Positions 10,141-23,231 are shown, counted from the stretch's first letter. The stretch: 64,000 nucleotides of DNA from Silene conica (GCA_029255685.2 CM055319.2:27747568-27811567), one strand, 5' to 3'. The notes: generated by a model not told the origin, from the sequence alone. Numbers and translations are program-made.

Positions 10141-13130
10141 TGTAACACCCCCATTTATTTAAGAGCCTTTAGCAAGACATTCTCAAATAAATAGAGCTGT
10201 TACCATCTCGGAACGTCCGAGGTAGTGAATAACAAAGTAAAACAAACCAAAGTACTTATATAAAAACTGATTAATTTTAAACTTTTAATATTACATCGAT
10301 TACACAAGGAATAAAAGTACAACTGATAAAATCTAAGTATATGATCTAATTCTAAGTAGGTCTAAGCCATGTCTCTCTCCTTGCCCAAGCTCCTAGTCCA
10401 TCTGTCTCTGACCTGTAGAATCTACTCCCCAATCCGGATCATCGTACGTGTACACGAATACACTGTCAACCTCGCGGTTGAGTAGGATAACACAATAATA
10501 AATAATGCAACAAATATGATATGCAAATGCCATGCTATGCTCGAGCTCAATCACAATCTCAATCTCAAACCCGAAACACCCAGCCATACCGAACCTCCCG
10601 GCAGACTATAATCGGCCGTCGCCGAACACCAGCTCAACAGCTGATAAGACACCAGGCCTGGTCTGCAGAACCACCCTGGGCTTTATATCAGAACAACATC
10701 TGATTCACATCTTTCTCAATAACCAATGCTTATGCCATGCTCATGAATGCAACAATACTCTTAATCAATCATAATATTAAATAATGCAATGCTCATGCCA
10801 CTAATAATAATCAACATTTCATCCAACCAATATCTTTATCATATCAATCATGCTCAGCATCCATAACACACAAGTTAACACTCTTTTATAACACATCATA
10901 GAGAATAGTGTCAATGTATCCTACCTGGATAGCAATATAGTCCAATAGGGAACCAGCGAGTAAATAGAACTATGGCACTTCAAAATCCTCACCTAACAAG
11001 TGTAAAATGAATAATTACTAGCTAGTATAATTATGTAGACAAATATAATATATCCCTTTATCTAATTAATTAGTTAAATTATATTACGCACAACGAGACT
11101 ATACATTATACGCAACTAATCAATTTAACTTAATTAGTACGTTCTAAAAAAAAATATCGTCACTAGATAAAACAAATAAACCAACTTAGTAAATTAAACT
11201 AATTGAGTACAACACATAACTAACTAATTAAACTGTTAAGAACATAATTTAAACTAACCAAGGAAACAAAACCATCCACCAATAAAACTAATAATATTAA
11301 TAATAATACTAATCATAATAATAATAAGAAGAATAATAATAGTTGTATTAATAATAATAACATTAATAATAATAACATTAATAATAATAGATTTAGTAGT
11401 AGTAGTAATAAAAATAATGACAATACTAACACTAATATAATAATAATATAATAATAATAATAATAATAACAATCAACAAAACAACAAAAACATGTACAAA
11501 ACTAGCTAATGAATAAAATATTAATAATGACAACACATAGGCAAAACAATCACTACAGTACGTATAAAACTAAAAACATACGCAAACAGACCACACATGA
11601 CAGCAGGTGTGTTGCAGCACTTTTCCCGACACCACCACCACCAAACCGGTCCCCGGCAACTACCGCCACTGTACCCAACCTCAACTACGTACTACCCACT
11701 ACAACTTCCACCCATTAGCTACCACCAGAGGCCACCATAACCGCTCTAAACAGGCTGTCGAAAAAGCCTGCACACAACCCGTATACTCCGTTCCCCAGCT
11801 ATTCCCTTGTACACCCCCTCCTTCTCCCATTAATTTCTCTCACCACCAAGTCCCACACCACCTCTGGCCACCACCATCGTCACCACTGACCAACGGTGGT
11901 TCCAGGGGTGGTAAACACGAGTCCTCGTTCTCCCATGAAACAACACAAACGCGTCTTGAACTGCCCGCCGAACACGCCCCACACCTCTGTTCCTGCCCTA
12001 TTTTCACGCATCAAAACCACCACTTTCCGGTGGTACTCCGGCCACCAAACACCACCCCACAACCATCACTCTAGCCTATCAACATCCCCCTACCATAACC
12101 CATCAATTCGTACTAAGACACAACCCAGAACAGAACTCGAAATACGAACAAAACGAAACAGAGTATAAACGCAAACTTGTTACTGTCAACATTAACGGTG
12201 GTCAAGGTGGCACTCACGGTGGTCCTACTGTTCTTTGACGGTCATAAACATGTTAAGGGTCTTACACAAATTACGGACAACCATGACACACTTATTCGAT
12301 GGTCTAAAAAGTGCAAGAACGAGGGTGTAACTTACCGTCGCGTAAGGGTGGAAACGAGGGTTGTGAAAGTTGTTCATGTGTTGCTTCCCTGCTCGTGTTA
12401 TCCTCCATTCTATACTCGTTTTGGTGAGTGTTGATGGAGGCAGTTGTGATGTCGATGGGGCAGAATGGAGGTATGATGATTAGGGTTTGAATGTTGTGTA
12501 GGGTTTGCTTATTGGGTCTCGTTTCATACTACACACAAATCGAATAAGCCCACCTTTACTAGTCCATCACGCATAATATACTACTAAAATTACGTTCTCG
12601 ACTCGACTAAGGATAAACGAGCACTTTACCATCGTTAAACTTGTTTAATTACGCATCAAGTATAGCCCAAACCCGTAACTTAAACTTACGAGTACATATA
12701 ACCAATATATTTAAATATAAATTAAATATAAATTATATATCAAAATAGTGTTACAAGTGGCATGATATATTAAAATAATTATCGTATCAGCTAGCAATTA
12801 CGTATCAAATAAATTGAAATTATACCTCGTCTTGATAAAATATAAAACAAGTATAGATGAGAAATAAATATAAAATATGAAATATATTTAATTATAAATA
12901 TATTATCCAAATTAAAGAAAATACAAATAAAATGTCATTTTACGAAGTAATCATCAAATATAGAAAAATGATTATGAAATACGAATTAATCGTAGAAATA
13001 CGATTTATAAAATACGAATTATAAAGTCATAATAGTTTACATAAAATACTTTATAAACGTTCCGTTTGAAATACGTGTATAAAACATGGTTTGACTGCCG
13101 TTGACCGAGATTAAAATACGGGGTATTACA
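10141..13130 (-). repeat. LARD2 3' LTR
   Basis: 2990-bp LTR, on the plus strand TGTAACACC...GGTATTACA. It has a TAA-rich microsatellite region at 11280-11475. The open frames within (for example 11607-12074) are duplicated exactly in the other LTR and show no protein family features. Confidence 0.93.
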
Positions 13131-13490
13131 GTCTTCCCTCCTTAAAATGAACTTCGTCCCGAAGTTCACCACCCCGTAAAGGTAACGAAACATCTAACAA
13201 GCACGAAACAAAGACAAGTAGCACATAAATATAAGATCTAAAACGCGGAGTGTTACAGTCTATCCCCCTTAAGGAACTTTGTCCCCAAAGTTTAACATAT
13301 AACTAAGTTAAAGTATACTTCACGAATCACAATATAATGCATAACAGAGGTGAACAAATTTATGGAATATATATTCAGACAATCCCGACATATCAATTTT
13401 CCATGTCATAACAACCAGCCATATCAGAAATCATTAAGATTTTACAATCCTACCCTCCTTAAAACGTGGTTACGTCCCCGTAACCTCATT
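13131..13490 (-). promoter_or_regulatory. LARD2 polypurine tract and two upstream PPT-like modules
   Basis: Read on the minus strand, a purine block ttttaaggagggaagac directly precedes the 3' LTR (13131-13147). Two more blocks of the same type lie upstream: one near 13258-13290 (cctta-aggggga type next to a tgtaacac-like start), the other near 13450-13480 (aaggaggg with a gggacgtaacc context). The first is the functional candidate; the others look like vestigial copies. Confidence 0.7.
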
Positions 13491-15640
13491 ATAAAATTCC
13501 ACATCCAACGCTCAAGAAGATCACCGAAGCGATAGTCAACATTCATGAGATAAGTTAATTACTCTATACTGGGCAACTAACATGCAACTTTTAAAGCAAT
13601 AAGACATACTCGTCTATTTCATGTCACGCAGTCAGAACAAAATCAAGGTAACTAACACTTATATACACTTGGAAATTTAACACAACAGAACAAATTTACA
13701 CCAACGTAGACAAGCAGCTAACTCATAGTTCATACTTTACAAATTAAACCATTTCATGCTCATACTCATATTATAGAAACAACTTCATGTTTAGGCACAC
13801 AAGTTTTTGAGAAGACATTAGGAAATTACTAATTAATGTAATTAAACACGGGGCAATCACATATTTCACGAGATATACACCAATCATAGACTAGTAAGTC
13901 AGCATAGCATTTCTAGGTACAATTAAGTTAAAATCACATAGGTACATTTTACATCAACTCATATTACATAATTTATCATGAAATCGGTAACAAATATAAT
14001 TTGCAAAATAAGAGGTTTGTAATCGTGTAATAAGTTCATGTTCATATCATATATCTTTCGTGCATACTACTAATGCTATACCAGAGTATTACATGGTTAC
14101 ATCACATAATTCATATTTGATTAAACTTTTATATGAAACCTACATAAATCACAATTACAACAATCAAACATCATGCGGGAACTTTCAAAAATCATAATTA
14201 AACAACCGCTCAGATATTTTGTGAGATATTATAGTTTTTTTAAAAAAAAAAAAAAAAAATATAAGGAATTAATTAATCATAGGAAAAGAACCACTTGCAA
14301 AGCTTAAGGAAATTATTTATAACAAATTTTACAATCCGGTTGGTCTGAACAAAAACTTTACAACACTTAGACAGAAATTTGGGACAACTTGTAAAAATCA
14401 CTATTAAATAACGACTCGTTAAGATTTACGTGGCTTATCAGTTTGAAAACGTGAATGAAAATTCTAGACAGTGGAGTTGGTAAAATGCGTAAACAATAAG
14501 CACGTTTTAAATGATTTCCTTTACAAAACATAGGTCAAAACGAAGCTGTGCGGTATCAATCTGACCACTGTTAACCAAAATATTCTTTTACTTCAAAATA
14601 TAAGTCGTTCTAACTTGAAATCAAACTCATAAGAAAGTTAACTCATAAGGTCATCATACATAAAACTTACACATTCATATAGAGAACACATTTTAAACGG
14701 CAACCCATACAAATGGATAACATTCTTGAAACTTATTACAATGTCGGTTACTTTAATATTTCACATTATTACTTTTCATCGTCATATTAAAACACAACTA
14801 TTCTCAAAACATGTTGTCGCATATATTGAAGCATAGAAATGACATCGCACCATATTAATATTTATTCATTATTTCAATTTGTACTTGCTATCATGAAAGC
14901 GATAAGATTGCGAAACTGAAAGGTAGGATCAACTAAATAAATCAATATTCATACAAGTATACACGAATGTAACACGTAGCTATATGACATTCATGGCTTA
15001 GGGCAACCCATTCTGCATATCACTAGACATAGATTACGATAACATTCAAATCCGATCAATCATGTTCAAATTCAAGACAATATATTACATAGTTACGATA
15101 GTCATTTATTAACCAGATATCATATAAAATTTCGAACACCAAAATCATATGATCATATCACTACAAATTATTGTTCAATAAATATACATCTATTCTCTAA
15201 AATTTCAATGCAATCATTCAGATCAATCAACATCTCAAAATCTGTCGTTTTCTTCTAATGCACATCACCAAGTAAGTCAAGCATATATTTCAAACTCATT
15301 TCCAAACTCATGTCCTCAGTACTTGGAACCATATATCTCACCCACATTCGATATCATTATCATAATTCATAATACAGATCACCAACCATATTTCACATCA
15401 TAACTTACCTCATTCCGCTCCTGCAAAACTGTTAGTACGATATAGGCAAGGTCTGATCTTTTATTCTATACTACCCACGCTCTACATCTCTCATGGGTGA
15501 CCAGGCTAGACTGAAAGGGCCAGTGGCTTGGTTTGAGGGGGCCCCTAACTCATCCCAATCCTGGGGCTCCTAACAGTTACTAACCTAGGGTTCATTTTAT
15601 TAGACACTCATATGTTCATTATTTCCATTTAGTTGAGGCC
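13491..15640 (-). other. LARD2 interior, non-coding
   Basis: AT-rich sequence with no credible coding frame. It shares diverged stretches with the LARD1 and LARD3 interiors in the matching orientation. It includes a poly-A run near 14240-14260. Confidence 0.7.
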
Positions 15641-15750
15641 TGAGGATCATTATTTCCATTCGTGTGACACCTGTGATGATCCGTGATGGGGAGCAGTTTT
15701 GACAGGAAGGATGGTGTTGTGGGAGCATGGGATGGCGTGAGCACTCGGAT

Positions 15751-18728
15751 TGTAACACCCCCATTTATTTAAGAGCCTTTAGCAAGACATTCTCAAATAA
15801 ATAGAGCTGTTACCATCTCGGAACGTCCGAGGTAGTGAATAACAAAGTAAAACAAACCAAAGTACTTATATAAAAACTGATTAATTTTAAACTTTTAATA
15901 TTACATCGATTACACAAGGAATAAAAGTACAACTGATAAAATCTAAGTATATGATCTAATTCTAAGTAGGTCTAAGCCATGTCTCTCTCCTTGCCCAAGC
16001 TCCTAGTCCATCTGTCTCTGACCTGTAGAATCTACTCCCCAATCCGGATCATCGTACGTGTACACGAATACACTGTCAACCTCGCGGTTGAGTAGGATAA
16101 CACAATAATAAATAATGCAACAAATATGATATGCAAATGCCATGCTATGCTCGAGCTCAATCACAATCTCAATCTCAAACCCGAAACACCCAGCCATACC
16201 GAACCTCCCGGCAGACTATAATCGGCCGTCGCCGAACACCAGCTCAACAGCTGATAAGACACCAGGCCTGGTCTGCAGAACCACCCTGGGCTTTATATCA
16301 GAACAACATCTGATTCACATCTTTCTCAATAACCAATGCTTATGCCATGCTCATGAATGCAACAATACTCTTAATCAATCATAATATTAAATAATGCAAT
16401 GCTCATGCCACTAATAATAATCAACATTTCATCCAACCAATATCTTTATCATATCAATCATGCTCAGCATCCATAACACACAAGTTAACACTCTTTCATA
16501 ACACATCATAGAGAATAGTGTCAATGTATCCTACCTGGATAGCAATATAGTCCAATAGGGAACCAGCGAGTAAATAGAACTATGACACTTCAAAATCCTC
16601 ACCTAACAAGTGTAAAATGAATAATTACTAGCTAGTATAATTATGTAGACAAATATAATATATCCCTTTATCTAATTAATTAGTTAAATTATATTACGCA
16701 CAACGAGACTATACATTATACGCAACTAATCAATTTAACTTAATTAGTACGTTCTAAAAAAAAATATCGTCACTAGATAAAACAAATAAACCAACTTAGT
16801 AAATTAAACTAATTGAGTACAACACATAACTAACTAATTAAACTGTTAAGAACATAATTTAAACTAACCAAGGAAACAAAACCATCCACCAATAAAACTA
16901 ATAATATTAATAATAATACTAATCATAATAATAATAAGAAGAATAATAATAGTTGTATTAATAATAATAACATTAATAATAATAGATTTAGTAGTAGTAG
17001 TAGTAATAAAAATAATGACAATACTAACACTACTATAATAATAATATAATAATAATAATAATAATAACAATCAACAAAACAACAAAAACATGTACAAAAC
17101 TAGCTAATGAATAAAATATTAATAATGACAACACATAGGCAAAACAATCACTACAGTACGTATAAAACTAAAAACATACGCAAACAGACCACACATGACA
17201 GCAGGTGTGTTGCAGCACTTTTCCCGACACCACCACCACCAAACCGGTCCCCGGCAACTACCGCCACTGTACCCAACCTCAACTACGTACTACCCACTAC
17301 AACTTCCACCCATTAGCTACCACCAGAGGCCACCATAACCGCTCTAAACAGGCTGTCGAAAAAGCCTGCACACAACCCGTATACTCCGTTCCCCAGCTAT
17401 TCCCTTGTACACCCCCTCCTTCTCCCATTAATTTCTCTCACCACCAAGTCCCACACCACCTCTGGCCACCACCATCGTCACCACTGACCAACGGTGGTTC
17501 CAGGGGTGGTAAACACGAGTCCTCGTTCTCCCATGAAACAACACAAACGCGTCTTGAACTGCCCGCCGAACACGCCCCACACCTCTGTTCCTGCCCTATT
17601 TTCACGCATCAAAACCACCACTTTCCGGTGGTACTCCGGCCACCAAACACCACCCCACAACCATCACTCTAGCCTATCAACATCCCCCTACCATAACCCA
17701 TCAATTCGTACTAAGACACAACCCAGAACAGAACTCGAAATACGAACAAAACGAAACAGAGTATAAACGCAAACTTGTTACTGTCAACATTAACGGTGGT
17801 CAAGGTGGCACTCACGGTGGTCCTACTGTTCTTTGACGGTCATAAACATGTTAAGGGTCTTACACAAATTACGGACAACCATGACACACTTATTCGATGG
17901 TCTAAAAAGTGCAAGAACGAGGGTGTAACTTACCGTCGCGTAAGGGTGGAAACGAGGGTTGTGAAAGTTGTTCATGTGTTGCTTCCCTGCTCGTGTTATC
18001 CTCCATTCTATACTCGTTTTGGTGAGTGTTGATGGAGGCAGTTGTGATGTCGATGGGGCAGAATGGAGGTATGATGATTAGGGTTTGAATGTTGTGTAGG
18101 GTTTGCTTATTGGGTCTCGTTTCATACTACACACAAATCGAATAAGCCCACCTTTACTAGTCCATCACGCATAATATACTACTAAAATTACGTTCTCGAC
18201 TCGACTAAGGATAAACGAGCACTTTACCATCGTTAAACTTGTTTAATTACGCATCAAGTATAGCCCAAACCCGTAACTTAAACTTACGAGTACATATAAC
18301 CAATATATTTAAATATAAATTAAATATAAATTATATATCAAAATAGTGTTACAAGTCGCATGATATATTAAAATAATTATCGTATCAGCTAGCAATTACG
18401 TATCAAATAAATTGAAATTATACCTCGTCTTGATAAAATATAAAACAAGTATAGATGAGAAATAAATATAAAATATGAAATATATTTAATTATAAATATA
18501 TTATCCAAATTAAAGAAAATACAAATAAAATGTCATTTTACGAAGTAATCATCAAATATAGAAAAATGATTATGAAATACGAATTAATCGTAGAAATACG
18601 ATTTATAAAATACGAATTATAAAGTCATAATAGTTTACATAAAATACTTTATAAACGTTCCGTTTGAAATACGTGTATAAAACATGGTTTGACTGCCGTT
18701 GACCGAGATTAAAATACGGGGTATTACA
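15751..18728 (-). repeat. LARD2 5' LTR
   Basis: 2978-bp near-identical copy of 10141-13130. The differences seen are T/C at 10887/16497, G/A at 10975/16585, G/C at 12759/18357, an 18-bp and a 3-bp microsatellite indel, and one more change in the microsatellite. Followed by TSD TTTAC. Confidence 0.93.
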
Positions 18729-18733
18729 TTTAC

Positions 18734-19381
18734 GGCCCAGTGTGACCTTGGTTATTTAGTTATATCTTGAGTTTGAAATCGATATGGGGATGGAAGTATT
18801 GTTTTGCGGTTTTATTCCGTCAGTTCACTCACCTCTTGTCTTTGGACTCAGATGCGACGATGAGTGCGATACTTGGTTACTTGGAGTTAGATTTTATGAG
18901 GTAAAGTAATGAGTAAGATGGGGTCATGAGTTAGAATGTTTATGGGGTTACAGGGACGTAACCATGTTTTAAGGAGGATAGGATTGTAAAATCTTATTAG
19001 CTTACGATATGACTAGTTGCTATGACATGGCTAATTGGTGTGTCATGATTGTTTGAATATACTTGATGGCCCTGTTACTTATGTTATGCATCTTATTGGT
19101 GGTAGATGTTATGTCGTGTCTTGTTTTGTAATTGTTACATGCCTAGTAACCAGGTTGATAACCATGGGATGGTGAACTTCGGGACGAAGTTCATTTTAAG
19201 GAGGGAAGACTGTAATACCCCGTAGCTTCATAGTTCGTGATAATGAGTTCACTTATGTTAATTGTCTTATTATGGTGTTTTAGGTTTCGAGCCTATATAA
19301 GTATGTGATATAGGTTGTAAGCACGGTTATATATGTGTGTGGTTGAACTTCGGGACGAAGTTCATTTTAAGGGAGGAAGAC
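18734..19381 (+). other. LARD1 interior, right part, with serial PPT-like modules
   Basis: Contains three PPT-like blocks: near 18955-18995 (gggacgtaaccatgttttaaggagg...), near 19168-19220 (cttcgggacgaagttcattt then aaggagggaagactgtaata), and 19340-19381 (the same, immediately before the 3' LTR). The middle block is followed by an LTR-start-like tgtaataccccgtag without a full LTR. No coding frame. Confidence 0.7.
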
Positions 19382-20447
19382 TGTAATACCTCGTAATTTT
19401 ATTATAATAATTGGTAATTATTTTACGAGCGATAGTACTTGAACGTTTATATTCGATAATTAAATTATCGAATACGTGTTTTATATTTTATATTTTATTG
19501 GTATATATATATTATATATAGATATCGGGTTATATAGATATCGAGTTGTAAGTACGCGTTAGGACCTCGAAGTGCGTGCCATGGAGCAGCCCAACATGAT
19601 ATACACGTTTGGGCCTCGAAGTGTGTGCAAATAGAGCAGCCCAACATGATTATACCAAACACACAAACCTCAAATTCCTGCTACGTTAAACAAACTTAAC
19701 AGCCCTTATACTCTACCCTAACCCTATCAACACCTATCAAACCCTCACACGCCTCCTGCCGCCACTACATAGAAGGAGAGATAGAGAGAGTTTTCCGGCC
19801 TGTTAGGACAGCCTAAGACCCGTCGTTTTGACCCGAGTTCAGGTATGTATGTCGGTTTGTTTTTATAAAATGAATTCATGTATATTCGTATTGATGTCGA
19901 TGGGTAGTGCGTCGCTGGTCTTAGTCTTTGGTTGCGTTTTTTGTACTGGTGGTTCGTGGGGTAGTCAGATGGTGGTGGTCTCAATGGTTGTAGTCGGTGG
20001 TGGTCGTGTCGAAGGGAGGTTTCGTTTCCCCTGTTTGCGTCGGTTTCATGTATATGTGTCCAGGGGGGTGTTTGTGAGTGGTACCACCGTTGACTCGGGG
20101 GAGGTCGACACGGTGGTACCACCGTCGGTTGTAGATCAGGTGTCAGGGTTGCTAAAGGTGGTGGTTTCGGTCTGGGTCAGGCGTGGTACTGCTGTCGACA
20201 GGAGCGTTCGTGCAGGCGGTTTGTGGTGGCTGGGTGAGGAACCGTGTCTGTTTAGGCCCACAGTTCACCTCGCCGGCAATAGTCGACTGGTTTGCCGGTG
20301 GTCACAGGTGTAGTGGGTGGTTCTGGGAACGGTGCTGGGTGTTGGCTGGTGGTTGTGGTGGTGCGTTACGGTGACTGTAGAGGGGTAAACGGGTCGTGAG
20401 TCGTGGTTGGTATAAAGGATGTTTGGTTGTTTTGTTTTATCATTATT

Positions 20448-20451
20448 TTTA

Positions 20452-20533
<82 letters not shown>

Positions 20534-20539
20534 TATTAT
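20448..20539 (+). repeat. ATT microsatellite
   Basis: Nearly perfect ATT/TTA run of about 28 units. The homologous run in the 5' LTR (1150-1230 and 5731-5750) is the LINE insertion site. Confidence 0.95.
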
Positions 20540-20973
20540 GGTTAATAGTTACTAAGATTGTCTTAATACTTTATCTTTTATTTGTGCTGGTCTTAATCGT
20601 ATTAATTAAAGTTACGAGTCGGGATATTAGCAAGTAATGGAAGTTTCTCTTTTGGGAAGTTTCTATTTATGGAAACTTTCCATTTATGGAAGGTTTCTAT
20701 TTATAGTAAGTATCGTTTGTTATGGGGTTCAAGAAGGTTATTTATTCGTTACGTATATGTGTTTAGGTAGCGGGTTTCGCATGGAACATTTCTAGCAAGC
20801 TTTGGAATTATCTGCATTCCTGCTATTTGAGGTAGGGGAAATACTGTGCATATAATGATGATTACTCTGTTGTTATTTGATGATAACCATGATTATTTAT
20901 ATTAATAGTTGATTGGTATAATGTTATATTTCATTATATATATTCTGAGATACGATATGAGGTGATGAGAAAT

Positions 20974-21125
20974 GGGTCTTGTGATCGGTGCAGAGTTAAT
21001 GGGCGTTGTGCTCGGTGCGGAGTTAATGGGCGTTGTGATCGGTGCGGAGTTAATGGGCGTTGTGATCGGTGCGGAGTTAATGGGCGTTGTGATCGGTGCT
21101 GAGTAATTGGGCCTTGTGATTCGGA
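20974..21125 (+). repeat. 27-bp tandem repeat in LARD1 3' LTR
   Basis: Five full units and a partial one of the same 27-bp repeat seen at 6185-6367. The one-unit difference between LTRs shows post-insertion array change. Confidence 0.9.
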
Positions 21126-21540
21126 GTGAAGATGATTGAATTTCTATTTATAATAATGTTTGCTTGTTCACCTTTCTTCTACTCAACCTCGTGGTTGACC
21201 ATGTATATTCGTGTGACACCTACAATGATCCGGAATGGGGAGTAGATTCTAAAGGAAAGAGACAGTTGAGCTAGGAGCTGGGACGGGAATGAGAGACGCG
21301 GACTTGGGACCGACTTAGATCTACATCACATATAGAGTAGCCGTTAGTTGTACTTTTATTCTTACATGTAGTCTCTGTAACATCAAAGTTTAAATTCTAT
21401 CGGTTTATATAAACTACCTTGTATTGTTTTACTTTGTTATTCACTACCTAGGACTCACCGAGATGGTAACATCTCTATTTATTCGAGAATGTCTTGCTAA
21501 AGGCTCTTGAATAAATGGGGGTGTTACAGTAAGCCTTAAC

Positions 21541-21552
21541 GCTCTGATACCA
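21541..21552 (-). promoter_or_regulatory. Primer-binding site of a minus-strand Copia remnant
   Basis: The complement reads TGGTATCAGAGC and lies two bases beyond the LTR 21555-22560. It shows that this LTR was a 5' LTR on the minus strand. The element's interior is cut off by LARD1 twelve bases later. Confidence 0.85.
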
Positions 21553-21554
21553 CT

Positions 21555-22560
21555 TGTTGGAAAATATCTGTATATATTCCCAATTCTTTATATGCAGGAT
21601 TATAACAAATTTATAATGTACGATTTATAGTCATAAACGAAGAACAAGATACAAAGATTGAGATTAAGAATTAACCTTCTTTCCTTGCAAAGGCATAAGA
21701 TCAGATATCAAAACAGATATCCTCCTAATCGTTGCACCCAAGATGTCTTGAGAAATACGCTTTTCTTAGCTAGAAACTGCAAAATTACTTTTAATTTTGT
21801 GTAAGATGAAAGCTAGAGAGAGAGAGGAGGGAAGTAATCGTGTAACGCGTGCCCTTAATGTGCCGAGTGAATGTGCTATTTATAGCTGCAAATAAGCTTG
21901 CTATTAGACATCAACTAGGATTCCCCAAATCAGTATTTGGTTCTACCTATAACACTTCACAACAATTGAACAACTGAATAATTGCACCAGTTGTGTCGAG
22001 CTCAATCAGACCCACACGGCCTACTGGCCGAAATTCCCTTGCTCAGACTGAAATTCTATCTTTATAGAATCGGTTATATCGCTTTCTCTCGTGTAATGTT
22101 TTATCTTATAAATATCTTATATTTATAATCCACTAATTAAATATAACATTTTATATTTAATTAAATCATTTAATCTTTATTAAATAATTTCGTTACACAT
22201 AATTAAATATAACATTTTATATTTAATTACGAATTAACATTTTAATTCGTCTTAGCTAATATTATTTAATCAGTATTAAATAATTATATCATCATTACTT
22301 TGACTAATCGTTTAGTCGTATAGGGTATCAATATGATTACATTTTCATCTAATCATATCTCCCAGATCTCATCCTTTAGGTGTGACTCTTAGGGACCAGT
22401 TGATTACCGCCATCTGTATGACAATAACGTCAAACTTCTAGCAAGCCAACCGTTATTGATAAACGTGAATCAACTGGCTAAAATACAAAGTATACCCTGT
22501 GTTCCTTTAAGTGATTTATACGTGTTGTCGCACTAACTGTTGAGGACACTAGCTCCAACA
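21555..22560 (-). repeat. 5' LTR of a Copia-type element, rest lost or off-window
   Basis: 1006-bp sequence beginning TGTTGGAAAATATC and ending AGCTCCAACA, with TGTTGG/CCAACA terminal inversion. The minus-strand order LTR then iMet primer site marks it as a 5' LTR. LARD1 inserted just inside its leader. Copia assignment rests on LTR style and is tentative. Confidence 0.75.
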
Positions 22561-23176
22561 GTAACGGCAAGGAATTTATATTGAACGGGATACGTTAATA
22601 TTCGTGCTTAGAAGTAATTCGCATAAATATATTAAGTGCAACTGGAATGTATGCGCTATTTGTTCTCTATCGATTTCTCTATATTTACTGCTGCTGTTGA
22701 ATTAAACCTTGAACTGGATTTTTAGCGTTGTTTAATGGTTAGGGTTGATTAAGAACGGGATTCGTTTTAATTGTCTATTCTTAAGGAGAATTGGAATTTT
22801 ACATTCACGATAGAGTAATCAAGATTAGTAATTGAGACCGTCTTACAGTGATCAATTGTTGTCATTGAGTGTGGATATATGTTTGGTTCTAAGACTCTTT
22901 TAAATCATTTGATACATTATACATCATTAGCTTTATTACTTATATTGCATTACATATTCATTTTAGTTTGTTTGAAAATAAATCCACCCCCCCCCTCATT
23001 GTTACTACGATCTTTAATTACATTAGAGATCGAGTTTTCTTACTTTATAATTGCATACATTGTTAATCTGATTTCCTTGGGTTCGACCCTTATTTCCTCT
23101 TTACTACTGTTTAGTATTTGGATTTAAATGATATAAATTGTTAATTTGAGGCATACGACTTTAGCTTGTCAAATTT
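22561..23176 (+). repeat. Probable 5' LTR end of the Athila-like element
   Basis: This non-coding AT-rich sequence directly precedes the primer site and ends ttagcttgtca, fitting an LTR end. Its 5' part is missing because the Copia LTR abuts it. No second copy exists in the window to confirm the LTR. Confidence 0.5.
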
Positions 23177-23194
23177 TGACGCCGTTGCCGGGGA
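23177..23194 (+). promoter_or_regulatory. Athila-type primer-binding site (tRNA-Asp)
   Basis: TGACGCCGTTGCCGGGGA matches the plant tRNA-Asp 3'-end complement with one mismatch (canonical TGGCGCC start). This primer is typical of Athila/Tat Gypsy elements. Confidence 0.88.
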
Positions 23195-23231
23195 GTTGGC
23201 ATTAATAATTTTTGTGTTCTAGTGTAGGTTT

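Larger units (their letters stand above)
10141..18728 (-). mobile_element. LARD2: recent non-autonomous LTR element inside LARD1
   Basis: A complete insertion with TSD TTTAC at 10136-10140 and 18729-18733. The LTRs are 10141-13130 (3' LTR on the minus strand) and 15751-18728 (5' LTR). They differ by only about four substitutions and two small indels by eye. The interior 13131-15750 has no gag-pol. A PPT abuts the 3' LTR, but the expected primer site next to the 5' LTR is absent and replaced by an inverted LTR-like fragment. Confidence 0.93.
98..21528 (+). mobile_element. LARD1: large non-autonomous LTR retrotransposon with nested insertions
   Basis: The two LTRs (98-6766 interrupted, and 19382-21528) share sequence along their length. 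Directly after the 5' LTR is a near-match to the initiator-Met primer site (TGGTATCAGAAC, 6770). A polypurine tract in a cttcgggacgaagttcattt context precedes the 3' LTR. The LTRs run TGTAATACC...GTGTTACA. The PPT context and primer site are typical of the Tekay/Del chromovirus lineage (family knowledge), but no gag-pol is seen, so I call it a LARD-type derivative. The interior is split by LARD2, and the 5' LTR by a LINE plus TRIM. No matching TSD was found (right flank gtaag), and the left end is irregular. Confidence 0.85.
19382..21528 (+). repeat. LARD1 3' LTR
   Basis: 2147-bp LTR, TGTAATACCTCG...GGGGGTGTTACA. It carries a TATAAAGG at 20411, the uninterrupted ATT microsatellite and the 27-bp tandem repeat. 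It serves as the empty-site reference for the LINE in the 5' LTR. Confidence 0.92.

Noticed and set aside
11607-12168. 155-aa and 90-aa ORFs repeated exactly at 17205-17766
   Set aside because: Duplicated only because the two LARD2 LTRs are near-identical. Overlapping frames, low complexity, no domain.
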